From: Winogradskyella marina
Lineage (GTDB): Bacteria > Bacteroidota > Bacteroidia > Flavobacteriales > Flavobacteriaceae
Assembly (NCBI RefSeq): GCF_015645385.1
Contig: NZ_JADOET010000009.1
Location: forward strand, 1 to 64,000
Length of the DNA stretch: 64,000 nt
Reading direction: 5' to 3'
Below, in pieces: positions 30,201-36,755 of this stretch. Below the pieces are notes generated by a model. It saw nothing but the letters and a program-made list of their open reading frames with translations. It had not been told where the DNA came from and made no database searches. Position numbers and translations under genes: made by a program. The stretch's first letter is position 1; the number at the start of each line of letters is the position of its first letter.

Positions 30201-30955
30201 TTGATGAAGTTATCACAGGTTTCCGTATGCATCCAGGTGGTGCACAAGCTTTGTTTGGTATCAAGGCCGATATTGCGACATATGGAAAGGTAATAGGTGG
30301 AGGTATTTCCATTGGAGCCATTATGGGAACTAAAAATTGTATGGATGCACTAGATGGTGGGTTTTGGCAATATGGAGACGCTTCATACCCAGAAGCAGGT
30401 GTTACTTACTTTGCGGGTACGTTTGTTCGCCATCCACTTGCGCTTGCTGCTGCTAAAGCATCATTAATTCACATGAAAGAGTTAGGTGAATCGCTTCAAA
30501 AAAATCTTAATAGTATCACTGAAAACTTTGCAAAGGATCTTAATGGAGAGTTTGCAAAGCGTGGGTTACCTATGGAAATAAAATATTTTGGGTCATTATG
30601 GCGACTAAAATTTTTAGAAGAAATACCGTATTCAGAATTGCTTTTTGTTTTGGTTAGAGAAAAAGGTATCCATATATGGGATGGTTTCCCTTGTTTTATG
30701 ACTACAGCTTTTAAAAGTGAAGATATTAATAAGTTAAAACAAGCTTTTATAACTAGTGTTGATGAACTCATCGCTGCGGATATTTTAAAACCAGAAAAAG
30801 ATAATATAAGTCCAATTACTAATGGATCTAGTGCTGAAGCATTAAATAAGCCACCTGTAGAAGGTGCACGTTTAGGAATGGACGAACTAGGAAATCCAGC
30901 TTGGTTTATAGCGGATACCAAAGAAGAAGGGAAATTCGTAAAAATAGATTTATAA
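24296..30955 (+). CDS. Hybrid NRPS-PKS megasynthase: A-PCP-KS-AT-ACP-aminotransferase
   Basis: Multidomain assembly-line protein of 2219 residues. Order: adenylation domain (about 5-500; YTSGSTGEPKG near 150, SSGKIDKKKL near 487), peptidyl carrier (S548 in LGGTSL), ketosynthase (about 606-1035; C777, H913 and H952 all intact), acyltransferase (about 1125-1425; S1223 in GHSIGE, HAFH at 1319-1322 as in malonyl-specific domains), acyl carrier (S1551 in LGLDSLV), a Pro/Ser/Gln-rich linker (1585-1720), and a glutamate-semialdehyde-type PLP aminotransferase (about 1730-2170; K1998 in YGKVIGGG). There is no condensation, ketoreductase or dehydratase domain. Inferred chemistry: load an amino acid, add one malonate, keep the beta-ketone, transaminate it to a beta-amine. 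The tail (GARLGMDELGNPAW) ends the protein where related synthases often continue into a condensation domain. By eye, the A-domain pocket reads D-V-Q-V-M-A-Q-V-V, close to proline codes. Confidence 0.93.
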   Translation: MSEHSQVYLLFEKAAKSYPDDLCIITETDKLTYSQTEEAVSRIYNLILNHAKDESIIGVPTTRCTEQIIFVLAILKASKAYLPIDFGYPKKRLEGIISNSKLSFCLTTKKDESNVIAMGLKPLTNGLKQSIDNGVTESSSINTATYILYTSGSTGEPKGVCMSEKAMVNLINWQNENSTCNIGTRTLQFAPLSFDVSFQEIMATLSNGGTLVLIDDVLRLDMVALLNYIEKQQVNRLFLPFVALQALAEAALSMEVYPTSLKEIMTAGEQLKITSQVRNFFTKLRGCVLFNQYGPTECHVVTELKLEGEPSNWPALPTIGKPISNTSIFILNDKQEVVPDGTLGELCIAGDCLAEGYLNNKILTEEKFVNWKSPEGTYKRIYKTGDIAKYLPNGTIEFLGRQDDQVKISGHRIELAEIELAINSIIGIVQTVVIASNHLGGQTQLVAYIQPNQNSFDMADVRQQVSDLLPEYMMPSYFVAVEDFPRTSSGKIDKKKLPAPQYSRPDSAPPFKAAITNIQKNIAKVWTELLLMPKIGIDDNFFELGGTSLLAQKVTALLLKNYGYKLPVTKLYQFPRIAEISNYLEPKKKVKTKKSTKRDHKSNGSRDVAVIGMAGRFPGADTIQELWEVLKEGRETTSFFSSEELDATISEALRNDPLYVKARGIVRSAQEFDPAFFGLNPKVASVMDPQQRLFLEIAWEVLEQSGYLPKHYEGTVGVYAGTGMNTYYKNNVLPNKELLNQVGDFQASTLNEKDYISTRTAYHLNLKGPAVSVHSACSTSLLAIAQATEAIRSGQCDVAIAGGSSVTTPIYSGHLYQEGSMLSPDGRCRPFDKDGKGTIFSDGCGVILLKSLESAINDGDQIHGVIKGVGINNDGGGKGSFTAPSVEGQSGAISRALDDANVLPSEISYIEAHGTATPIGDPIEMEGLHDAFGEQSKKNYCAVGSIKSNMGHLTGAAGVVGVIKTILALKNQKIPASLGYVEANPAIDFENSPFYVNNTFSDWNCEGKRRAGISSFGVGGTNVHVVVEEYETKPIATSDGKPLQILTWSAKSENSLDGYKKALGKYIKSATEVKLTDIAYSLSTTRDTFGKRSFVLANNSENAIEQLLANESASIKSSGLRAVPSNFAFLFPGQGAQYLQMGKALYEHEPVFSEAVDQCAQILQDAYNYDIRHIIYPKTNSQEAENRLKDTQYTQPALFVVEYALSQLWMSWGMQPTLLCGHSIGEFVAAHLAGIFNLKDALLLVAIRGKLVSNLPGGSMLSVRSTYKSLSEILPEGLCIAAVNSDKLAVVSGEDESINAFAKILDEKEIPNRLLLTSHAFHSTMMDPVLKEFETEINKVTLNIPRIPIISTVTGTWMSDSDATDPKYWTDHLRATVRFSDAMETALGLEDIVLLEVGPGRALTTLSQQKKRPKSASSISSLVAPGEHENSYHTVLSALGQLWLKGIEPNWQAFYKGQSRQKVWLPAYVFDRKHCWVDPPLTEVVTNTTIRLTESNNNEPIQSQTQMNTAIQPNRKTTLLEKISDIIMDTSGIELESSEHDYSFLELGLDSLVLTQMSITCKNEFKTPITFRQLNDELGTPSLLAEHLDQILPKDVYAPVPVTHSVSVPVQNTVATQVPAPVQSSNTSATYSNNGSAIDLIAQQLQLLGKQLELLKGNNVASTSASETVPQSTVVPQSSKAEVKPTINSTVETRSEEEIKEHKKPFGASPKIDRQATELDLNQQSFLDELIKRYNKKTGSSKAYSQKHRAYMADPRVVSGFKPLTKDLIYPLVVDKSSGNRLWDIDGNEYIDALNGFGSCLFGHQPDFITKVLHEQIESGYEVGPQHPLAGEVCELLCEFTGHDRAALCNTGSEAVLGSMRIARTVTGRSLVVAFSGAYHGINDEALVRGSKSLKTFPAAAGILSPSVQNVLILEYGTDESLEIIRKRSHELAAVIVEPVQSRRPEFQPVEFLKEVREITKASETVLIFDEVITGFRMHPGGAQALFGIKADIATYGKVIGGGISIGAIMGTKNCMDALDGGFWQYGDASYPEAGVTYFAGTFVRHPLALAAAKASLIHMKELGESLQKNLNSITENFAKDLNGEFAKRGLPMEIKYFGSLWRLKFLEEIPYSELLFVLVREKGIHIWDGFPCFMTTAFKSEDINKLKQAFITSVDELIAADILKPEKDNISPITNGSSAEALNKPPVEGARLGMDELGNPAWFIADTKEEGKFVKIDL

Positions 30956-30967
30956 AAAATATGTCTT

Positions 30968-31861
30968 ATGGCGACAAAAATTATTGAATTAGTTAACAAT
31001 GGAACGTTCTCTGTAGAGAAAAAATATGGTATGACCTATGATGAGTTTGCCAAGGATCATTTGTTTGCAGGTGTTCCGGTAGTTATAGGCGATGCCTGTG
31101 ATGGCTGGGCAGCAAAAGATAAGTTTACTCCAGATTTTTTCAAATCAGAATATGGGAGTCGAAAGGTCAAAGTCCAAGACCAAGAGTATCGACTAGACGA
31201 ATTTATAGAACTTATGGAGCGGTCTACTATTGATAATCCAGCGCCTTATCCTTGCAAACTTCAAATAGATAGAGAGTACCCTGAATTACTGCCGGATATA
31301 TCACCAAGATTTAAATTTGCAATGCCAGATTGGAGTCATAATACGCTTATAAAACCATTTACAGCAGGAGCAGACACCTATGAAATTTTCCTTGGTAGTC
31401 CTGGAGGTCAATTCCCTTATGTGCATTATGATTATATGGGGTTACATGCTTTTATTACTCAATTATATGGGAAAAAGGAATTTACAGTAATTCCACCAGA
31501 TCAAACACCATATGTTTATCCTAAGGAAAATAATACTTGGGTTTCGGAGGTTCCCGATATTAAGAACGTCGATTTAGAAAAATATCCACTTTGTGCTAAT
31601 ATCACTCCAGTGACCTTTACTGTAGGCCCCGGAGAAACATTATTTATTCCTAATGGTTGGTGGCATACTGCACATTCGTTAACAATAACCCTTTCTGTTG
31701 CACAGGATTCATTGAATGCATCAAATTGGAAACGATTTAAAAATGAAGCCAATACAGCAGTTGCTAAAAGGAGTTCGATAATTGCTAAAATGTCAAATAT
31801 TTATCTTTCTGTAGTAGGGAGTATTTTAGGAGCGAATAAATCGAAATATAAGAACTCTTAA
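30968..31861 (+). CDS. JmjC/cupin_8-type Fe(II)/2-oxoglutarate oxygenase, copy 2
   Basis: Second FIH-1-like dioxygenase of the cluster, 297 residues. The iron triad is H153 and D155 in VHYDYMG, and H233 in NGWWHTAH. The cofactor region GKKEFTVIPPDQTPYVYP matches copy 1. It starts only 12 nt after the megasynthase stop and 67 nt before the second NRPS gene, so it is surely co-transcribed with both. That ties its function to the assembled product or a carrier-bound intermediate. Two non-identical oxygenases imply two different hydroxylations, or hydroxylation and a further oxidation. Protein hydroxylation, the role of human FIH-1, is a less likely alternative given the operon. Confidence 0.83.
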   Translation: MATKIIELVNNGTFSVEKKYGMTYDEFAKDHLFAGVPVVIGDACDGWAAKDKFTPDFFKSEYGSRKVKVQDQEYRLDEFIELMERSTIDNPAPYPCKLQIDREYPELLPDISPRFKFAMPDWSHNTLIKPFTAGADTYEIFLGSPGGQFPYVHYDYMGLHAFITQLYGKKEFTVIPPDQTPYVYPKENNTWVSEVPDIKNVDLEKYPLCANITPVTFTVGPGETLFIPNGWWHTAHSLTITLSVAQDSLNASNWKRFKNEANTAVAKRSSIIAKMSNIYLSVVGSILGANKSKYKNS

Positions 31862-31928
31862 AAAACATACATAGTAAGATACCTGTAAAATTTAATAGAT
31901 AGCGAGCGCCTTAATTTTCAAATTTACA

Positions 31929-34900
31929 TTGATGAATCAATCTACATTATTGAATACAACCAATCATTTTGATCCTTTCGCAGGGCCAGAGTTGGAAAAA
32001 GTAAATTATACAACTCCATCTCAAGCAGAAATATGGATTGCTTGTAAGTTGGGAGGAAGTGGTGCTAATAGTGCATATAACGAATCTGTTTCTCTAATTT
32101 TAGAAGGAGAATTAAATAAAGAAGCTATAGAATATGCAATAAAGAAATTGGTTCAGCGTCATGAATCACTTCGTGCTGTTTTTAGTACTGATGGGCGTTT
32201 TATGAGTATTTTTAAAGATGTTCCAATACTTATTAATTATGAGGATATTTCAGCTCTTACGGATTCTAAAAAAGATGAAAAAATAGCAGATTACTTACTA
32301 AAAGACGCTAATGTGTCTTTTGATTTGGTAAAAGGCCCATTACTAAAAGTTGGTTTAATCAAAATTAGTGAATTGAAGCACCAGTTGATTATCACCGCTC
32401 ACCATATTATATGTGATGGTTGGTCAATGGGTATCATGTTGCAGGATCTAGGAGGTCTCTATTCTGCGCGTGTACAAAATAAATTGGCATCTTTACCATC
32501 ACCAGAAAGCTTTGTGACATTCGCAGATGATCAACAGAAATTTTTAAAAAGTGAAGCGTATAAAACAACCGAAAATTTTTGGTTAGAACATTATGAGTCG
32601 TCTATTCCTCAATTAGATTTACCTACTGATTTTCCAAGGCCTCAATTAAGAACATTTAAAAGTGAACGTCTTGATTTTCCTATTGATAATGACTTATTAG
32701 ATGCTTTAAAAAAAACAGGTTTAAAAGCGGGATCCAGCTTTGTTAGTACGCTAATGGTAGCTTTTGAAGTTCTGTTATTTAAGTTAACTGGTAGTAGTGA
32801 TTTAGTTGTTGGACTACCTTCTGCAGGGCAATCGGCAAGTGGCAAGTCTCATTTGGTAGGGCATTGTGTTAATTTGTTGCCTTTACGTAGTAAAATTAAT
32901 ACAAATAGTAGTTTCGTTGAGTATTTAAAAGTCCGGAAATCAGAGTTTTTCGACGCCTATGATCATCAACAATTAAGTTTTGGCCAATTACTTCAAAAGC
33001 TTCCTATTACAAGAGATCCTTCAAGAATACCTCTTGTTCCTGTCGTTTTTAATATTGACTTAGGGATGTCGGATGACGTATTTTTTACGGACTTAACTTA
33101 TAAACTCAAAAGTAATCCTAGAACATACGAAACTTTTGAAATTTTTTTAAATGCTACTGGATCGGAAGATGAATTCATTTTGGAGTGGTCCTATAACTCA
33201 AATCTCTTTAAGCCTGAAACTATTCAGCAAATGATGATTTCTTTTGAAGAGATAATTCAAACGATAGTAGCTAATCCAGAAGTTAAAATAGGTGACATTG
33301 TAAAAATAGACGATTCAGATTATAACAATTTAAATAATACGAGTGCTACTTACCCTCAGTTGCCTTTATATGAGCTTATTTCACAACAAGCAAAAACGTC
33401 TCCTTTAAATACGGCACTAAAATTTGGTGATTCGGAAATGTCTTATGAAAATTTAGACAAGCAGATTCATCAATTAGCATATCGTTTAAAAGAAGAAGGT
33501 ATAAATCCAGGTGATGTAGTGGCTGTGGCTTTACCACGATCAATAGAACTTGTGGTGAGCTTACTTGCTGTGATGCAGTGTGGTGCTGCTTATTTACCTT
33601 TGGATCCGAGTTATCCTCAGCAGCGATTAGATTTTATGATCGAAGATTCAAAAGCTGAAGCATTAATTTCATCTAAAGAATTCACGATATCATCAGAGTC
33701 AATTCCGAAGATGCTAATATTGGAAGATCTATTTTTAGACTTATCAAAATATCCTTTATCTCCATTGAACATTTCAATAGATTTAGAAGATATGGTCTAT
33801 TTGCTTTATACTTCTGGCTCAACAGGTAAACCAAAAGGTGTTCAAGTAACACACAAAAATCTGGTTAATTTTTTATACGGTATGTTAAAAGAGCCAGGTA
33901 TAAAAGAAACAGATAGATTTTTGTCTATAACAACGATTTCTTTTGATATTGCTGGACTCGAGTTATTCTTGCCCTTATTAAAAGGAGCAACCTTGATTAT
34001 TGCAAGTGATGAGGTCGCAAAAGATCCGCGTTTAATGTTAGATGTTCTTAAAGAAGAACGTATAACAATGTTGCAAGCAACACCAACAACTTGGCAGATG
34101 TTGCTTGATGCAGGTTGGCAAAATCGCTTACCACTAAAAGCACTTTGTGGAGGTGAGGCACTACCACTGAGTTTAGCAACTAAATTATTAAAAAGAGTTG
34201 ATGAGGTTTGGAATATGTATGGCCCTACCGAAACGACTATATGGTCTGCTGTTAAACAAATTATGCCAGAGGATGAGTTAATAACTATTGGACATCCTAT
34301 CGCAAATACGCAATTATACATACTTGATGAAAACGGTGCATTAGTAGCTCCCGGTAAGATTGGAGAATTGTGCATAGCCGGAGATGGTGTTGCAAAGGGA
34401 TATTGGAAGCGTCCGGACTTAACAGCGGAAAAATTTCTAAAAAGTACCTTTAATAAAGACGAAAACGCATGTGTTTATAGAACAGGAGATTTGGGTAAAC
34501 TGTTGCCTACTGGAGAAGTTCAATGTTTAGGTCGAATTGATCAACAAGTTAAAATTCGTGGGCACCGTATAGAGCTAGGAGAAATAGAAGAGGCTATAAA
34601 TACAATAGATGGGATAGAATCTTCTGTAGTATTAATAGATAAAGATCGTTTAAAAGCATTTGTCATTACTAATAATTTAAAAAATGACGCTCAGGCCCTA
34701 GAACAAAATTGGAAGGCGTATCTAAAAGAACGACTTCCATTATATATGGTACCTCAGGAAATGATTACTTTAGATAAATTCCCTACGACTTTAAATGGGA
34801 AAATAGATCGTAAAAGTTTAACCGCTTCAGCATCAATAAATTCGCAGAAATCAACTTTAACTTTTGCTCAAAGTGATTCAGAGCAACTTGTTGCCGCAAT

Positions 34901-35912
34901 TTGGCAAGAATCTCTTGGAATTGATAAAATTGATGTTGATAGTAACTTTTTTGAGTTGGGAGGTCATTCTCTTATCGCAGTCAAAGTTATGACTCGGTTA
35001 GAAAAAGAGACAGGAAATAGATTACCACTTGCGGCATTACTGGAGCAACCAACAATTAAGAAATTGGCAGCCTATTTGGACAAGAAATACATTACATGGG
35101 ATTCGTTAGTGCCTTTAAAAACTAATGGTCATAAAATGCCAATATTTATTGTTCACGGAGCAAATCATAATGTATTGGTCTTTAAAAATTTGTCAGAATT
35201 ATTAGGTGATAAACATCCTGTTTATGCCTTGCAAGCTAAAGGTCTTAGTGGTGATATTGAACCTCATGATTCTGTAGAAGCGATGGCATCTCATTACATA
35301 TCAGAAATTAAGTCTGTAAATCCTGATGGACCTTATGCGTTAGGTGGATTTTCGTTTGGAGGTATTGTGGCTTTTGAAATGGCAAAACAATTAAGGGCAG
35401 AAGGAAAAGAAGTGAAAAATGTTGCACTTTTTGATAGTTATGCTTATCCTCATTATTCATATTTAAATCCTACCGCAAAACGTAGAATTGCTCGCCTTTA
35501 TGATATGGGGCAACTTTTTTTCATGCTCTTTAACATGTTTAGTAGTGTTAAGAATTTTAAACGTAGGGTTGATTTACTTAAAATTAGTTTTTCAGGTTTA
35601 TATTTAAGATTAAAATACGGAAGAGAAAAACAATACCAATTACAATTTAATCGCACCTCTAAGATTGATGAGATGCACGCCGTGGCCTTTAAAAGTTATA
35701 ACTTAATTCCACAGGATATACAAGTAGATTTGTTTAGATCAACTGAAGATATTTATTTTGCTCATGATTATAAGAATTTGGGTTGGGAAAAAATTGCGAA
35801 GGGTGGAATTCGTAAGCATATGATTCCTGGAAATCATTCAGAAATGTTTCTCTCGCCTGCAGTTGAAGAGGTGAGTAAACTATTAGAAAGCGTGTTAGAT
35901 GACGGCGAGTGA
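31929..35912 (+). CDS. Terminating NRPS module: C-A-PCP-TE
   Basis: Non-ribosomal peptide synthetase of 1327 residues. The condensation domain (about 30-450) has an intact HHIICDG motif (H158, H159, D163). The adenylation domain (about 475-970) has YTSGSTGKPKG near 630 and LNGKIDRKSL near 957. The carrier serine is S1014 in LGGHSL. The C-terminal thioesterase (about 1065-1320) has its nucleophile S1142 in GFSFGG and a late histidine in GNHSEMF. The pocket residues read D-I-L-T-L-G-M-I-W by eye alignment, close to known glycine codes (DILQLGLIW). It would accept the beta-amino acyl chain from the upstream protein, add one amino acid and release the product by hydrolysis or cyclisation. Its stop overlaps the start of the phosphopantetheinyl transferase gene by 14 nt. 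Confidence 0.94.
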   Translation: MMNQSTLLNTTNHFDPFAGPELEKVNYTTPSQAEIWIACKLGGSGANSAYNESVSLILEGELNKEAIEYAIKKLVQRHESLRAVFSTDGRFMSIFKDVPILINYEDISALTDSKKDEKIADYLLKDANVSFDLVKGPLLKVGLIKISELKHQLIITAHHIICDGWSMGIMLQDLGGLYSARVQNKLASLPSPESFVTFADDQQKFLKSEAYKTTENFWLEHYESSIPQLDLPTDFPRPQLRTFKSERLDFPIDNDLLDALKKTGLKAGSSFVSTLMVAFEVLLFKLTGSSDLVVGLPSAGQSASGKSHLVGHCVNLLPLRSKINTNSSFVEYLKVRKSEFFDAYDHQQLSFGQLLQKLPITRDPSRIPLVPVVFNIDLGMSDDVFFTDLTYKLKSNPRTYETFEIFLNATGSEDEFILEWSYNSNLFKPETIQQMMISFEEIIQTIVANPEVKIGDIVKIDDSDYNNLNNTSATYPQLPLYELISQQAKTSPLNTALKFGDSEMSYENLDKQIHQLAYRLKEEGINPGDVVAVALPRSIELVVSLLAVMQCGAAYLPLDPSYPQQRLDFMIEDSKAEALISSKEFTISSESIPKMLILEDLFLDLSKYPLSPLNISIDLEDMVYLLYTSGSTGKPKGVQVTHKNLVNFLYGMLKEPGIKETDRFLSITTISFDIAGLELFLPLLKGATLIIASDEVAKDPRLMLDVLKEERITMLQATPTTWQMLLDAGWQNRLPLKALCGGEALPLSLATKLLKRVDEVWNMYGPTETTIWSAVKQIMPEDELITIGHPIANTQLYILDENGALVAPGKIGELCIAGDGVAKGYWKRPDLTAEKFLKSTFNKDENACVYRTGDLGKLLPTGEVQCLGRIDQQVKIRGHRIELGEIEEAINTIDGIESSVVLIDKDRLKAFVITNNLKNDAQALEQNWKAYLKERLPLYMVPQEMITLDKFPTTLNGKIDRKSLTASASINSQKSTLTFAQSDSEQLVAAIWQESLGIDKIDVDSNFFELGGHSLIAVKVMTRLEKETGNRLPLAALLEQPTIKKLAAYLDKKYITWDSLVPLKTNGHKMPIFIVHGANHNVLVFKNLSELLGDKHPVYALQAKGLSGDIEPHDSVEAMASHYISEIKSVNPDGPYALGGFSFGGIVAFEMAKQLRAEGKEVKNVALFDSYAYPHYSYLNPTAKRRIARLYDMGQLFFMLFNMFSSVKNFKRRVDLLKISFSGLYLRLKYGREKQYQLQFNRTSKIDEMHAVAFKSYNLIPQDIQVDLFRSTEDIYFAHDYKNLGWEKIAKGGIRKHMIPGNHSEMFLSPAVEEVSKLLESVLDDGE

Positions 35913-36681
35913 TAATTCTAAATGTATTATTTTTAGTAAAACTTCTGAAACCTTTGATAGTCAAATAGACGAAGAAATTAGTGTCGATTCAGATATTAAA
36001 TTATTTAAAATTGAATTATCTAAGTATTATGGAGTTGTCGAAGTATTATTAAAAACATTAACCCCACTTGAAGTAGAAAGAGCTCACAGATATCATCAGT
36101 TAAAAGATTTTAAAAGATTTGTAATCTGTAGAAGCATTCTTAAAATAATTATTGCGCAGCTAAAAGGCTTAAAGGTTTCGCAAGTGTATTTTGAAAAAAA
36201 TGATAACCATAAGCCGTATTTTCCTTCAGATAAATCACTGTTTTTTAACGTATCGCACGCTGGTGAATATGCCCTAATTGCAATTGGTCCTTGTGAATTA
36301 GGTGTGGATATTGAGTATATAAATCCTCAATTTGAATACGAAGAAATCCTACCAACAGTTTTTAGTACAGAAGAAATAAATTTTATAAATGATTCTGAAG
36401 ATGAAAGGCATGATTTTTACAAATTATGGACAAGAAAAGAAGCCATTGTAAAAGCCACTGGGCAAGGTATTGATGATGATTTTTTTAAAATACCGGTTAA
36501 GGATGGTTCCCATACAGTGTCTGCATCATTAGTAAATAACTTTAATAAAATAAATGTTTATAGCTTCAATATAACAACGAGTTACATTGGGTCTATTGCG
36601 TTTAAAGGTGTTGATGTTGATTTAAAACAAATAGTTTTTCAGCCTATATCAAGTGCCGAAAAACTAGAGTCTTTATTTTAA
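35899..36681 (+). CDS. 4'-phosphopantetheinyl transferase (Sfp type)
   Basis: Activates carrier domains by moving phosphopantetheine from coenzyme A to the conserved serine. At 260 residues it has the two-lobed Sfp size, not the small AcpS size. Signature motifs are present: GVDIEY (135-140; D137 and E139 bind Mg2+) and WTRKEAIVKATGQG (177-190; E181, K185). An FNVSHAGEYA string near 117-126 is the CoA-binding region. The gene overlaps the NRPS gene by 14 nt, indicating translational coupling and dedicated service to the three carrier domains of this cluster (S548, S1551 and S1014). Confidence 0.95.
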   Translation: MTASDNSKCIIFSKTSETFDSQIDEEISVDSDIKLFKIELSKYYGVVEVLLKTLTPLEVERAHRYHQLKDFKRFVICRSILKIIIAQLKGLKVSQVYFEKNDNHKPYFPSDKSLFFNVSHAGEYALIAIGPCELGVDIEYINPQFEYEEILPTVFSTEEINFINDSEDERHDFYKLWTRKEAIVKATGQGIDDDFFKIPVKDGSHTVSASLVNNFNKINVYSFNITTSYIGSIAFKGVDVDLKQIVFQPISSAEKLESLF

Positions 36682-36695
36682 TTGACTAGTGTATT

Positions 36696-36739
36696 GTAAC
36701 ATTAGTTACGCTATCTGTTATTAATCCTTTGTATTTTTA
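36696..36739 (+). promoter_or_regulatory. GTAAC-N4-GTTAC activator site and promoter (cytochrome c lipoprotein)
   Basis: Inverted repeat GTAACATTAGTTAC (36696-36709). A box TATTTTTA (36732-36739, 7 of 8 to TAnnTTTG counting fixed and free positions) begins 36 nt after the site start. The same arrangement recurs at six other promoters in the window. Confidence 0.7.
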
Positions 36740-36755
36740 TTTAAATTTTATTGAA

